From positions 1,240,001 through 1,304,000 of the forward strand of contig NZ_CP017674.1 of NCBI RefSeq assembly GCF_001792815.1: 64,000 nucleotides of DNA, in the 5' to 3' direction. The translations under genes were made by a program, and so were the position numbers. This document shows positions 26,328 to 36,085 of this stretch, piece by piece; position 1 is the stretch's first letter; each line of letters opens with the position of its first letter. The notes beneath the pieces were generated by a model. That model ran no database searches. It saw nothing but the letters and a program-made list of their open reading frames with translations, and was not told the DNA's origin. The DNA is from Microbacterium sp. BH-3-3-3 (GTDB lineage: Bacteria; Actinomycetota; Actinomycetes; Actinomycetales; Microbacteriaceae).

Positions 26328-27173
26328 TCAGCGCTGCAGGAAGTCGATCAGCACGCGGTTGAACTCGTCGGCGTGGCTGACGTTCACGCCGTGCGGGGCC
26401 CCCGCGACCACGTGCAGCTCGCTGCCCGCGATGGCCTCGTGCGTGCGCTTGCCCGACCCCTCGAAGGGCACCGTGGCGTCGCTGTCCCCGTGGATGACGA
26501 GGGTCGGAACGGTCACGTTCGGCAGATCCTCGCGGAAGTCGGTCGTGGCGAACGCCTCCATCGACTTCAGTGCTGCGTGGTGGTCGGCCTGGTTCGCGAG
26601 GCGCTCGGCTTCGACCTGCTCGGCCGCGGGCACGGCGAGCGCGCCGTCGACCGAGAAGAAGTCCGTCGTGAACTGGTGGTAGAACGCCTTCTCGTCGCCC
26701 TTCAGGCCCTGCTTCATGCCGTCGGCGGTCTCGTCGTCGAGGGGGCCCTCGGGGTTGTCCTCGGTCTTCGCCAGGTACGGGGGCACGGCTGCGGCGAAGA
26801 CGACGCTGTGCACGCGACCCGATCCGTGACGCGTCAGGTAGCGGGCGACCTCGCCGCCGCCCATCGAGAAGCCGACGAGCGTGACGTCGCGCAGGTCGAG
26901 GGCGGTGAGGACGGCCTCGAGGTCGTCGGCGAACGTGTCGTAGTCGTACCCCGTACGGGGCTTGTCGCTCCGGCCGAAGCCGCGACGGTCGTACGTCACC
27001 ACGCGGTGGCCGGCCGCCTCGAGGGCGGGCACCTGATGGGCCCAGGATTCGCCCGAGAGGGGCCATCCGTGGATCAGCACGACGGGGCGACCCGTGCCGC
27101 CCGTGTCGTCGACGTGCAGGTCGATGTCGGTCAGAAGTCCATGGTGTGCGGTGATCTCGCTCATGACCGCCAT
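26328..27173 (-). CDS. Alpha/beta hydrolase, non-heme haloperoxidase-like
   Basis: A 281-residue hydrolase. LIHGWPLSGESWAHQ (oxyanion), YDRRGFGRSDKP, GFSMGGGE (nucleophile serine), VIHGDSDATVPF (aspartate) and APHGVNVSHADEFN (histidine) form a full triad of the cofactor-free chloroperoxidase/esterase group. ATG 27173 has GTGGGAG eight bases upstream; an ATG nine bases later is an alternative. It is a single-gene unit with its own terminator. True substrate is unknown; perhydrolase activity is a family trait only. Confidence 0.88.
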   Translation of the reverse strand: MAVMSEITAHHGLLTDIDLHVDDTGGTGRPVVLIHGWPLSGESWAHQVPALEAAGHRVVTYDRRGFGRSDKPRTGYDYDTFADDLEAVLTALDLRDVTLVGFSMGGGEVARYLTRHGSGRVHSVVFAAAVPPYLAKTEDNPEGPLDDETADGMKQGLKGDEKAFYHQFTTDFFSVDGALAVPAAEQVEAERLANQADHHAALKSMEAFATTDFREDLPNVTVPTLVIHGDSDATVPFEGSGKRTHEAIAGSELHVVAGAPHGVNVSHADEFNRVLIDFLQR

Positions 27174-27292
27174 GGTTCGACTCCCACCTGTACGCGGGCC
27201 TGCCGTTGACGTTCCACCCGCGGCTTGCTAGAGCACCACTCGCACAGCGGTCGCCCGGATGCAACGACCGCCGCGCGCGCGAGCGGGCTGGC

Positions 27293-27298
27293 TAACCT
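27293..27298 (+). promoter_or_regulatory. -10 box TAACCT of leaderless lipoprotein gene
   Basis: TAACCT lies 6 bases before ATG 27305; no ribosome-binding site is present. Confidence 0.58.
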
Positions 27299-27304
27299 GC
27301 CGCT

Positions 27305-27805
27305 ATGGATTCGACCCGCATCCCCGGCATCACCCTGCTCGCCGTCGTCAGCGCTCTCGCCCTCAGCTCCTGCACCCCCGCTCCCGGAGGCGCGAACACG
27401 TCCGCCACCGACGAGACCGCGATCAGGGCGGCGAACACCGCCGAGGCCGATGCCGGCGGACGCGCGTTCGCCCTCGACCGCGGCGACGACGACTCCTGGG
27501 AGGTCCACGTCGCCGTCGGCGATCGCGAGGTCGAGGTGCACCTCGCGTCCGACGGGGCGACCGTGCAGTCCCGGAGAGACGACGACGGGATCGACGCCGA
27601 CGAGCGCGCCGCCCTCGATGCGGCGGTGACGACGTTGGCCGACGCCGTCCGCATCGCCGCCGCCCAGAACCCGGGCGGCGACCGTATCGACGAGGTGGAG
27701 CTCGACGACGACGGAGGGGACTGGTCGTGGACGGTCGAGATGCAGAGCGGTGCCGTGGTGCGCATCTCCGCCGGCGACGGCGCGGTCGTCAGCACCGGCC
27801 GCTGA
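27305..27805 (+). CDS. Predicted lipoprotein, PepSY-like
   Basis: A 166-residue lipoprotein with a signal peptide ending in lipobox LSSC. The mature part has two similar halves, each with an Ala/Asp-rich helix followed by strands (WEVHVAVGDREVEVHL and WSWTVEMQSGAVVRIS), which resembles a tandem PepSY arrangement. ATG is probably leaderless. Function is unknown; PepSY domains often inhibit extracellular proteases or bind peptidoglycan enzymes. Confidence 0.75.
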   Translation: MDSTRIPGITLLAVVSALALSSCTPAPGGANTSATDETAIRAANTAEADAGGRAFALDRGDDDSWEVHVAVGDREVEVHLASDGATVQSRRDDDGIDADERAALDAAVTTLADAVRIAAAQNPGGDRIDEVELDDDGGDWSWTVEMQSGAVVRISAGDGAVVSTGR

Positions 27806-27867
27806 AGCAGAACGGGCGTGACCACGCAAGCCCGGACGGGAAGCTGCCCGCCCCGGGCCCGCCTGAA

Positions 27868-27873
27868 TACGAT
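27868..27873 (+). promoter_or_regulatory. -10 box TACGAT ahead of a 30-codon ORF
   Basis: TACGAT ends 6 bases before ATG 27880, implying a leaderless transcript that begins at the short ORF. Confidence 0.55.
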
Positions 27874-27879
27874 TCCGTC

Positions 27880-27972
27880 ATGAGCCACGCTGCCGACTCC
27901 GACGGTCACAGTCCGAGCGCCCGGGTGACCCCGGGTGCCGTCCTTCGCGGATCGGAGGAGGGAAGGCGATGA
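27880..27972 (+). CDS. Possible 30-residue leader ORF coupled to the CNNM/CBS gene
   Basis: ATG to TGA encoding 30 residues (starts MSHAADSDGHS, ends RGSEEGRR). The start is at leaderless distance from TACGAT, and the stop overlaps the next start as ATGA (27969-27972), with GGAGGAGGG inside the ORF serving the next gene. Its translation could open or set expression of the downstream protein. No homologue is recognised, so it may act in cis only. Confidence 0.45.
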   Translation: MSHAADSDGHSPSARVTPGAVLRGSEEGRR

Positions 27973-29273
27973 ACGATCTCGTCCTCAACATCGTTCTCGT
28001 CGTCGTGTTCGTCCTCGTCGGCGGAGTCTTCGCCGCGACCGAGATGGCGCTCGTCACGCTGCGCGACAGTCAGGTGAACGCCCTGGCCGCCCGAGGCAAG
28101 CGCGGACAGAAGGTCGCCGAGCTCGCCCGGAACCCGAACACCTTCCTGTCGGCGGTGCAAATCGGCGTGACCGTGGCGGGCTTCGCGTCGGCCGCCTACG
28201 GCGCCTCCTCCATCGCCCCCTCGGTCACCCCGCTGTTCGAGGGTCTCGGTCTCGAGCCGGGCCTCGCGGCCACGGTCTCGACCATCGCGCTCACCCTGGT
28301 GATCGCCTACCTCTCGCTCGTCCTGGGCGAGCTCGTGCCCAAGCGCCTCGCCATCCAGCGCAACGCCGCGTTCGCGTACGCGGCGGCACCGGTGCTGAAC
28401 GGGTTCGCGAAGCTGATGCGACCGGTCATCTGGCTGCTGTCGCTGTCGACGAACCTGCTGGTGCGTCTCCTGGGCGGCGACCCGAACAAGACCGGTGAGG
28501 AGCTCACCGAAGAAGAACTTCGCGACATCGTGTCGAGCCACGAGGGGCTTCCGGCTTACGAACGGCGCATCCTCGACGACGTCCTGTCCCTCCGCGACCG
28601 CCACGTGAGCGAGGTCATGCGCCCGCGACCGGAGGTCGTGACCCTGGATGCCGGCGGCACCATCGCCGAAGCCATGGATCAGGTGCGCGACCTCCCGTTC
28701 TCGCGGTACCCGGTGGCCGAGCAGACCATCGACGACGTCGTGGGCTTCGTCCACGTGCGCGACCTCTACGAAGACCCGGAGCGGCCCCTGGCCGCCGTGA
28801 TGCGCGCGATCCGGTACTTCCCGTCGACGGCTCGGGTGCTGCCCACGCTCACCGCGATGCGCGCCGAGGGCAGCCACATCGCCGTCGTCGTCGACGAGTA
28901 CGGCGGAACCGACGGCATCGTGACGCTCGAAGACCTGGTCGAAGAGGTCGTCGGCGAGATCTTCGACGAGTACGACACCGACGCCGAGCAACCCCTCGCC
29001 GAGGGCGAGCACGGCACCGTCGAGGGTCGCCTGAACCTGCAGGACTTCGAGGAGGCGACGGGGGTCAGCCTCCCCCGCGGCGCCTCCGACACGGTCGCCG
29101 GTTTCGTGGTCGAACGCCTGGGCCGGCTGGCCCGTGTCGGCGACACGGTCGAGGTCGACGGCGCCACGCTCCAGGTCAAGGCCGTGGATCGACGACGCGT
29201 GGCGGAACTGCTGGTGACGCGGCATCCCCTCGACGACGAGACTCCCGACACCGAGGCGTCCAGCCCGGTGTGA
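27969..29273 (+). CDS. CNNM-type transporter with tandem CBS and CorC domains (hemolysin-family)
   Basis: A 434-residue membrane protein. An N-terminal CNNM domain with about four helices ([30 protein letters not shown]), then two CBS domains ([33 protein letters not shown]) and a C-terminal CorC_HlyC domain ([15 protein letters not shown]). Such proteins are Mg2+/Co2+ efflux or homeostasis proteins; the name hemolysin is historical. GGAGGAGGG sits 6 bases ahead of the ATG. A perfect terminator follows. The family is firm; the ion is inferred. Confidence 0.92.
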   Translation: MNDLVLNIVLVVVFVLVGGVFAATEMALVTLRDSQVNALAARGKRGQKVAELARNPNTFLSAVQIGVTVAGFASAAYGASSIAPSVTPLFEGLGLEPGLAATVSTIALTLVIAYLSLVLGELVPKRLAIQRNAAFAYAAAPVLNGFAKLMRPVIWLLSLSTNLLVRLLGGDPNKTGEELTEEELRDIVSSHEGLPAYERRILDDVLSLRDRHVSEVMRPRPEVVTLDAGGTIAEAMDQVRDLPFSRYPVAEQTIDDVVGFVHVRDLYEDPERPLAAVMRAIRYFPSTARVLPTLTAMRAEGSHIAVVVDEYGGTDGIVTLEDLVEEVVGEIFDEYDTDAEQPLAEGEHGTVEGRLNLQDFEEATGVSLPRGASDTVAGFVVERLGRLARVGDTVEVDGATLQVKAVDRRRVAELLVTRHPLDDETPDTEASSPV

Positions 29274-29275
29274 CC

Positions 29276-29312
29276 CCGGTGCGCGGGGTCCGATCCGGAC
29301 CCCGCGCACCGG
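29276..29312 (+). terminator. Terminator of the CNNM/CBS gene
   Basis: Perfect 17-bp stem (CCGGTGCGCGGGGTCCG) with loop ATC, 2 bases after the stop codon. Confidence 0.88.
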
Positions 29313-29337
29313 CTGTCAATGAGGCGCATCCAACAAA

Positions 29338-29364
29338 GTTGTGCACAACCGAGTTGTGTGCAAT
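29338..29364. promoter_or_regulatory. Probable OhrR operator
   Basis: Perfect palindrome GTTGTGCACAAC (29338-29349) followed by a half-repeat GTTGTGTGCAAT (29353-29364). It sits directly upstream of ohrR and matches the TTGN-type palindromes bound by OhrR. Confidence 0.78.
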
Positions 29365-29373
29365 GCTTCTGTC

Positions 29374-29853
29374 ATGCCCGCCGTCGACGACCTCGTCTGC
29401 TTCGCGCTCTACGCCGCGAACCGTACGACCACCCAGGCCTACCGGGTGCTGCTCGAGCCGTGGAACCTCACGTATCCGCAGTACATCGCCCTGGTGACGC
29501 TGTGGGTCGACGGGGACCAGACCGTGAGCAGCCTGGGCGACGCCCTCCAGCTCGACTCCGGAACTCTGTCGCCGATGCTCGCGCGCATGGAGACCGCCGG
29601 CTACCTCACCCGATCGCGCCGATCCGACGACGAGCGCGTCGTCACCGTGGCGCTGACCGATCGCGGGCACGAGATGCGACAGGAACTCGCGCACGTCCCC
29701 CGGTGCATCGCCGCAGGCTCAGGCTTGACCGACGAAGACAGCGCGCGTGAGCTGATCGACGCCCTGCACCAGCTCACCGACGCGATGCGCGACCTGCGCG
29801 ACCGCCCCGACACCGTGCTCGCCGCCGCCGGAGTGCCGCGGCCGCCCGCGTGA
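29374..29853 (+). CDS. ohrR: OhrR, MarR-family organic peroxide sensor
   Basis: A 159-residue winged-helix repressor. The conserved peroxide-sensing cysteine is Cys9 in DDLVCFALYAANR, in the right place for OhrR; YPQYIALVTLWVDG, LDSGTLSPMLARMETAGYL and RRSDDERVVTVALT are OhrR-like. On oxidation by organic hydroperoxides it would leave the operator just upstream and derepress ohr. ATG 29374 aligns with OhrR starts; 11 codons further upstream are open but run over the operator. Ohr follows 48 bases downstream. Confidence 0.92.
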   Translation: MPAVDDLVCFALYAANRTTTQAYRVLLEPWNLTYPQYIALVTLWVDGDQTVSSLGDALQLDSGTLSPMLARMETAGYLTRSRRSDDERVVTVALTDRGHEMRQELAHVPRCIAAGSGLTDEDSARELIDALHQLTDAMRDLRDRPDTVLAAAGVPRPPA

Positions 29854-29900
29854 GCCCCACTCGACTTCTCCTCCCCACCCGCCCCTCGAAAGGAACACCC

Positions 29901-30320
<420 letters not shown>

Positions 30321-30397
30321 CCTCTCCCCGACCCCGGGGCGGGGTGCTGAGCCCCACGTATCGCACCCCGTTCCGGACTTCGCCCCGCGAAGAACCC

Positions 30398-30428
30398 CGA
30401 CGCCGCCCGCTCCCCGCGGGCGGCGTCG
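30398..30428 (+). terminator. Terminator of ohrR-ohr
   Basis: Perfect 13-bp stem CGACGCCGCCCGC with loop TCCCC. A second alternative stem pairs 30404-30420 with 30437-30453 (17 bp), so two exclusive structures are possible. Confidence 0.8.
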
Positions 30429-30479
30429 TTCTGTCGCCCGCGGGGAGCGGGCGGAGCCCCGCGCGTGGAGCCCCGCGCG

Positions 30480-30485
30480 TACAGT
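30480..30485 (+). promoter_or_regulatory. -10 box TACAGT of leaderless response-regulator gene
   Basis: TACAGT ends 7 bases before GTG 30493, which decides for that start over GTG 30484, a codon that overlaps the box. Confidence 0.6.
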
Positions 30486-30492
30486 GACTGTC

Positions 30493-31140
30493 GTGATCCG
30501 CGTGGTTGTCGTCGACGATGAGGCGCTCGTGCGCTCCGGCTTCGAGATGATCCTCGGCGCCTCCCCCGACATCGACGTGGTCGCGGCGGTCGACGGCGAC
30601 GTCGCCGTCGAGGTGATCCGCCGCGAGAAGCCCGACGTGGCGCTGCTCGACATCCGCATGCCCGGCCGCAGTGGGCTCGAGATCCTGACGGAACTCGCCA
30701 CCGACGCGGATCGCCCCGTCATCGGCATCCTCACGACGTTCGACACCGACGAGTACATCGCGCGCGCCCTGCACGAGGGCGCCGCGGGGTTCCTCGTCAA
30801 AGACACGGCTCCCGAGCACCTGGCCGCGATGGTGCGCACGCTCGCGGCCGGCGGGGTCGTGCTCTCGCCCCAGGTCTCGCGCACCCTCGTCGAGGGGTAT
30901 GCGGGGGCGACCGACCGCGAGGCGTCTCGACGGGTCGCGCTGCTGACCGATCGAGAACGCGACGTGCTGGCCTGCCTGCCGACGGGCGAGTCGAACGCCG
31001 AGATCGGCAAGCGGCTGCACCTCAGCGGGGCCACCGTGAAAGACCACGTGAGCGCGATCCTCGGCAAGATGTCGGTCTCGTCGCGGTTGGAGGCGGCGCT
31101 CATCGCCGAACGCGCGGGGCGTCGCGGCGGGCGCGGATGA
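30493..31140 (+). CDS. NarL/FixJ-family response regulator
   Basis: A 215-residue regulator: receiver with VVVDDEALVRSGFEM, phospho-acceptor Asp53 (LLDIRMPGRSGLE), Thr in LTTFDTDEY and Lys in FLVKDTAPEHL; then a LuxR-type helix-turn-helix LTDRERDVLACL, SNAEIGKRLHLSGATVKDHV. The leaderless -10 box supports GTG 30493. The stop overlaps the kinase ATG (ATGA), so the pair is an operon. Signal and targets are unknown; such pairs often control drug efflux or envelope genes. Confidence 0.93.
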   Translation: MIRVVVVDDEALVRSGFEMILGASPDIDVVAAVDGDVAVEVIRREKPDVALLDIRMPGRSGLEILTELATDADRPVIGILTTFDTDEYIARALHEGAAGFLVKDTAPEHLAAMVRTLAAGGVVLSPQVSRTLVEGYAGATDREASRRVALLTDRERDVLACLPTGESNAEIGKRLHLSGATVKDHVSAILGKMSVSSRLEAALIAERAGRRGGRG

Positions 31141-32267
31141 TCTCGGCGGTCCGGGCGCGATGGGCGGCGTTCGCCGGGAGCCGGGTCTTCAACGCGACGA
31201 TCGATGTCGCCCTGGCCGCCGCGGCCCTGCTCGACGTGGCCGTGTCGCTGCCGGGGTGGTCGCCGATCGAGTCGGCGTGGGCGCTGCTCGCCGTGGCGGG
31301 GCTCCTGGTGCGCCGGCGCCTGCCCTGGGTGGCTTTCGCCCTCGTCCTCCCGGGGCTGGTGGTGGATGCCATGACCGTCGCCGCTCCCATCGCCCTGTAC
31401 TCCGTGGCGGTGCGCGTGCGGCGGATCCCGCTGCTGGTGGGCGCGGGCGCGGTCACGTTCGCCTGCTTCCTGCTCCCCGACTGGCAGCTGCCCCCGCTCG
31501 ACTATCTGGCGCCCTCGCTCCTGTACGCGCTCATGTACGCCGCGACCCCGATCGCGCTCGGCGCCCTCGTGCGCACGCGCCTCGAGCTGTCCGCCCGGGT
31601 CGCCGAGCTGTCGGCCGCGCGTGAGAGCGAGCGCCGCCGCGATGAGCAGGACGTCCTGCGGCGGGAACGGGCCCGCATCTCGCGCGAGATGCACGACGTC
31701 GTGTCGCACCAGGTGAGCCTGACGGCCGTGCAGGCCGGTGCGCTCCAGGTCGCCTCGCCCGATCCCGAAGCGCGGCGCGTGGCCGGCATCATCCGCACGC
31801 TCTCGGTACGCACCCTCGACGAGCTGCGGCAGATGGTGAGCGTGCTGCGCGCCGACGGAGCGACCACCGACTCCCCCGCCCCGCAGCCCACCCTCGCCGA
31901 CCTCCCCCGGCTGATCGCCGACAGCGGACTCGATGCCCGGCTCGAGGCCGACCTCCCCTCCGACCTCACCCCCGCGGTGCAGCGCGCGGTGTACCGCACG
32001 GTGCAGGAGGGGCTGACCAATGCGCGCAAGCACGCACCGGGAGCCCTCGTTCGCGTGACCGCGACGGCCTCCACCTCGAGCATCGACGTGGTCGTGCAGA
32101 ACGACGCCGCCCGGGCGGCCCGCCTGCGCCTCCCCTCCAGCGGCACGGGGCTGCGGGGGCTGCGCGAACGGGCCGAACTCCTCGGCGGCCGCCTGCACGC
32201 GGCCGAGGGTGTCGACGGCGGCTTCCGCCTGGCCGTGTCGGTGCCGCGGCGCGAGACCGAGAGCTGA
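31137..32267 (+). CDS. HisKA_3 sensor histidine kinase
   Basis: A 376-residue kinase with five or six N-terminal helices (roughly 1-145), a short coiled coil, the HisKA_3 box REMHDVVSHQVSLTAVQAG with His186, and a compact ATPase domain with QEGLTNARKHAPGA and GTGLRGLRERAELLGG. It is the partner of the NarL-type regulator, overlapping it by 4 bases. The multi-helix sensor with tiny loops suggests it detects membrane-active compounds, which is inference. Confidence 0.92.
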   Translation: MISAVRARWAAFAGSRVFNATIDVALAAAALLDVAVSLPGWSPIESAWALLAVAGLLVRRRLPWVAFALVLPGLVVDAMTVAAPIALYSVAVRVRRIPLLVGAGAVTFACFLLPDWQLPPLDYLAPSLLYALMYAATPIALGALVRTRLELSARVAELSAARESERRRDEQDVLRRERARISREMHDVVSHQVSLTAVQAGALQVASPDPEARRVAGIIRTLSVRTLDELRQMVSVLRADGATTDSPAPQPTLADLPRLIADSGLDARLEADLPSDLTPAVQRAVYRTVQEGLTNARKHAPGALVRVTATASTSSIDVVVQNDAARAARLRLPSSGTGLRGLRERAELLGGRLHAAEGVDGGFRLAVSVPRRETES

Positions 32268-32274
32268 GCGGGCG

Positions 32275-33360
32275 TCAGGTGAGCCGGAGCTCGTCGTCGC
32301 TCTTGGCGTACGACCGCCGCAGCCATTGCCCGAAGCCCGGTTGGGCGAGACAGGCCGAAGCGTTCTCGCACGTGACCACCGGGTCGTGAGCGGCGTAGGT
32401 CTCGTAGATGTCGACCTTGTCGTCGAGGAGGGCCCCCGTGACGTTCGCCGGCTCGCGCTTCGAGGGGTACCCGACGAAGTACGACACCGCTGCGGCCGCG
32501 ATGCCGACGGTCGGCACGATCGCGCGCATCAGCGACCCCACGGCGGAGTGGTCGGGGTGGTCGCCGTGCGCGAAGGCGCTGCCGTGCGGCACGTTCGTCG
32601 ACACGCGCTGGGGCCGGGCCGCGTCGGCGAGTTCGGCGAGGGTCGCCGTGAGCCCGTCGAGCGTGTACGCGGGTGCGCCGTCGATCGGTTGCAGAGTCGA
32701 CGTCTTTCCGTTGATGAGCTGGGTCAGGCCGGCACTCCCCGTCGAGGGGAACCCCTTGGCATCCAGGTTTCCATCGGCCAGACGCAGCACGGTGATCGAG
32801 AGCCGAGGATCGTCCGAAGGGACGAAGCGGGTCACCCGCGCACCGCTGTGCAGCTCGATCTGCGTGGTCGCCCAGGGCGCGGTGCTTCCGCGCATGCAGT
32901 CGTAGGCGGCGCGGATGCCGGCCTCGCGCTTCTCGGCGTAGGCGAGGCCCCGCCCGGCGTCGCCGGCGGTGACGTAGACGGCGCGCACGGTCCCGCCGCT
33001 GCGGATGGCCCCGGCGAGCGCGGGGTTGGCGAAGATGATGTCGTCGTCGGCGTGGGCCCACACCGCGAGCGTGGTGTCGAGGCCGGGGGGCTCGGCGGCG
33101 GGCGAGGTCGGTACCTCAGACGGCAGCGGTCCGGGCACGATGGGAGCCAGCGGCACCCACGCCCCGTCGGGGCCGTCCGAGCGCCGCGCCTGACGATAGA
33201 GCAGCGCCCCTCCGCCCAGCCCGAGAAGCGTGAGACCCCCGGCGATGGCCACCCGTCGAGTCACCACGACACGGCGCGCCCGGGCGAACGCCGCGTCAGC
33301 GTCGCGCGAGGGCTCGCCGTCCCGGGATTCGTCGGGGGACGGCGGCTGTGCGTCGCTCAC
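32275..33360 (-). CDS. PIG-L deacetylase family protein 1, probable Tat substrate
   Basis: A 361-residue exported PIG-L-type zinc deacetylase. The metal motif is WAHADDD (residues 101-107) and the second site HGDHPDH (265-271). PIG-L enzymes remove N-acetyl groups from GlcNAc-type sugars or related metabolites. The N-terminus has TRRVAIAGGLTLLG (Arg35-Arg36), a twin-arginine-like signal followed by a hydrophobic stretch without an obvious cleavage site. It is a paralogue of the protein at 34.7 kb: both share ITFANP-like and SACL..FG.WL.RSY.KS segments. It converges on the kinase above. Confidence 0.87.
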   Translation of the reverse strand: MSDAQPPSPDESRDGEPSRDADAAFARARRVVVTRRVAIAGGLTLLGLGGGALLYRQARRSDGPDGAWVPLAPIVPGPLPSEVPTSPAAEPPGLDTTLAVWAHADDDIIFANPALAGAIRSGGTVRAVYVTAGDAGRGLAYAEKREAGIRAAYDCMRGSTAPWATTQIELHSGARVTRFVPSDDPRLSITVLRLADGNLDAKGFPSTGSAGLTQLINGKTSTLQPIDGAPAYTLDGLTATLAELADAARPQRVSTNVPHGSAFAHGDHPDHSAVGSLMRAIVPTVGIAAAAVSYFVGYPSKREPANVTGALLDDKVDIYETYAAHDPVVTCENASACLAQPGFGQWLRRSYAKSDDELRLT

Positions 33361-33598
33361 GGTGGCTCCGTTCTTCTTCGTGCCGTGCCGCTCTGCACTC
33401 GGGTCGTCGCGGCGGCATCACCGTCTCGACGGTATCGCGCACGCCCACCCTTTCGCTGGCCCGACCCGCACACCCCCGCCGCGCGGCGGGGACGGTGTGA
33501 CCACCCGGCGGAGATCGACCCTCACCCGCCGCGGCGCACGCACCCCACACATCGAAGACACCCAGCCGGCACCTAGGACCGCTGGGGACACTCGCCCC

Positions 33599-33880
33599 AT
33601 GCAGACGTCTTCGAAGCCGCGGTCATTGTCGCCCGCCGCCCTGCGCGTACGCGCCGTCCTGAATCAGTGGGACCCGATCGGCGTGCATCACATCGGCCAC
33701 GGCTGGCCCGATGACGAATACGACGACCTGATCCTCCCGATCCTGGCGGCGCTCTCCTCCCGCCCGTCCGTCGAGCAGTTGGCCGACGACCTCAGAACGG
33801 TCGTCGAGGTCGATTACGGTCTGCCCGCCCCCGACGGATGCCGCGAAGCCGCGCGATCGCTGCTCGCGCTGGCGCGGTGA
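33599..33880 (+). CDS. Hypothetical 93-residue protein
   Basis: Small soluble protein with VRAVLNQWDPIGVHH, WPDDEYDDLILPILAAL and LADDLRTVVEVDYGL. This pattern (a short helical domain with WDPIGV and DEYD) is known as a family of small proteins in bacteria with no assigned function. ATG 33599 is the only sensible start; the frame is open upstream into low-complexity sequence that is ignored. GGGGAC lies 11 bases upstream. No operon partner. Confidence 0.7.
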   Translation: MQTSSKPRSLSPAALRVRAVLNQWDPIGVHHIGHGWPDDEYDDLILPILAALSSRPSVEQLADDLRTVVEVDYGLPAPDGCREAARSLLALAR

Positions 33881-33948
33881 GTTCCCGGCATCCACTACCT
33901 CCCCGGTCTTGCCTCGGCAAGCCCTCGTGGGTCGGCGGCCCCCGTGTT

Positions 33949-33954
33949 TAGAGT
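33949..33954 (+). promoter_or_regulatory. -10 box TAGAGT of leaderless PEBP gene
   Basis: TAGAGT ends 6 bases before ATG 33961; no ribosome-binding site is present. Confidence 0.58.
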
Positions 33955-33960
33955 TCCGTC

Positions 33961-34485
33961 ATGACCGACCTCACGCGTGCGCAGTCGCCCGACCCGTATC
34001 CGCTCCTCCCCTCCGTGGCGGCGTTCGACGTGGTCAGCGATGATGTGCGTGAGGGGCAGCCGCTCTCCGACGACCAGGTGGCCGACAAGGGCAACACGTC
34101 CCCGCACCTGCATTGGTCGAACGTCCCCGAGGGGACGAAGTCGTTCACGATCACCTGTTTCGACCCCGATGCCCCGACGCCGAGCGGCTTCTGGCACTGG
34201 GTCCTCGTCGATCTCCCCGCCGACCTGACCGAGATCCCGGCCGGATTCGCCGGCGGCGAGCTCCCCGCAGGTGCGTTCCACGTCCGCAACGACGGAGGTC
34301 AAGCCGGCTTCCTGGGCGCCGCTCCCCCGAAGGACGATCAGCCCCACCGTTACTTCTTCGTCGTCCACGCGGTGGGCGCCGACTCCCTCGGGGCGGATCC
34401 GGATGCCACTCCCGCCGCCGTCTCGTTCGGTCTGGCCTTCTCGACCCTCGGACGCGCGATCGTCCACGGCACCTACCAGCACTGA
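33961..34485 (+). CDS. YbhB/YbcL family Raf-kinase-inhibitor-like protein (PEBP)
   Basis: A 174-residue PEBP-fold protein. KGNTSPHLHWSNVPEGTKSF, CFDPDAPTPSGFWHWVLVDLP and HRYFFVVHAVG form the conserved ligand pocket of the family. Bacterial members are soluble proteins of unclear ligand. It is leaderless. The next small gene begins 10 bases after it, so both may be on one transcript. Confidence 0.92.
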   Translation: MTDLTRAQSPDPYPLLPSVAAFDVVSDDVREGQPLSDDQVADKGNTSPHLHWSNVPEGTKSFTITCFDPDAPTPSGFWHWVLVDLPADLTEIPAGFAGGELPAGAFHVRNDGGQAGFLGAAPPKDDQPHRYFFVVHAVGADSLGADPDATPAAVSFGLAFSTLGRAIVHGTYQH

Positions 34486-34494
34486 GGACGACCG

Positions 34495-34713
34495 ATGACG
34501 CAGCGCAGCGAGGGCTTCGACAAGGACGCGACCGTCTCCGGCGTCGAGGAACGTCTCCACGACCGTTTCCCCGAGGCCGAGCCCGACGTGGTCCACTACG
34601 AAGCGGTGGTCGCGGTCGAGAAGTTCGCCGACGCACCGGTGAAGGACTTCGTCGACATCATCGCCGAGCGCGAAGCCCGCGCCCGCGTCGAGCAGGAGCT
34701 GCAGGCCGACTGA
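34495..34713 (+). CDS. Small three-helix dimerization-domain-like protein
   Basis: A 72-residue helical protein with VEERLHDRFPEAEPDVVHYE and DAPVKDFVDIIAEREARARV, which matches the actinobacterial small family described as three-helix bundle dimerization domain (RFPE.. P..V and DFV.....E...R). It lies directly after the PEBP gene and ends convergent to PIG-L 2. Function is unknown. Confidence 0.72.
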   Translation: MTQRSEGFDKDATVSGVEERLHDRFPEAEPDVVHYEAVVAVEKFADAPVKDFVDIIAEREARARVEQELQAD

Positions 34714-34723
34714 GCCGTCGGGC

Positions 34724-35824
<1,101 letters not shown>

Positions 35825-36009
35825 CTGTGTTCCTTCGGGCGGGCGGTGCGACACCTCGCTCGGCGGGTGCGTGTGCAGGTCCGGCGAGAGGGCCGACCCG
35901 CTGCCCGAGTGTAGGGGACGCTCCCCGTCGGGCCCAAGATTCACCCTCTGGGTGATGCCGCCCCGGTTTCCGGCATTTGACGGCGAGATGACAGGAAACG
36001 CTAGGTGAC

Positions 36010-36037
36010 TTGTCGGGTGAATCTTCCCTGTTATTGT
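36010..36037 (+). promoter_or_regulatory. Promoter of first sugar-transferase gene
   Basis: -35 TTGTCG, 16-base spacer, -10 TATTGT. A 5-3-5 palindrome TTCACGAGGTGAA lies directly after the -10 box and a TCACCCTCTGGGTGA palindrome lies about 70 bases upstream, both possible operator sites. Confidence 0.62.
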
Positions 36038-36085
36038 TCACGAGGTGAAACCGACGAGCTCGACCCGGGGGGAGGAGCTAGACAC

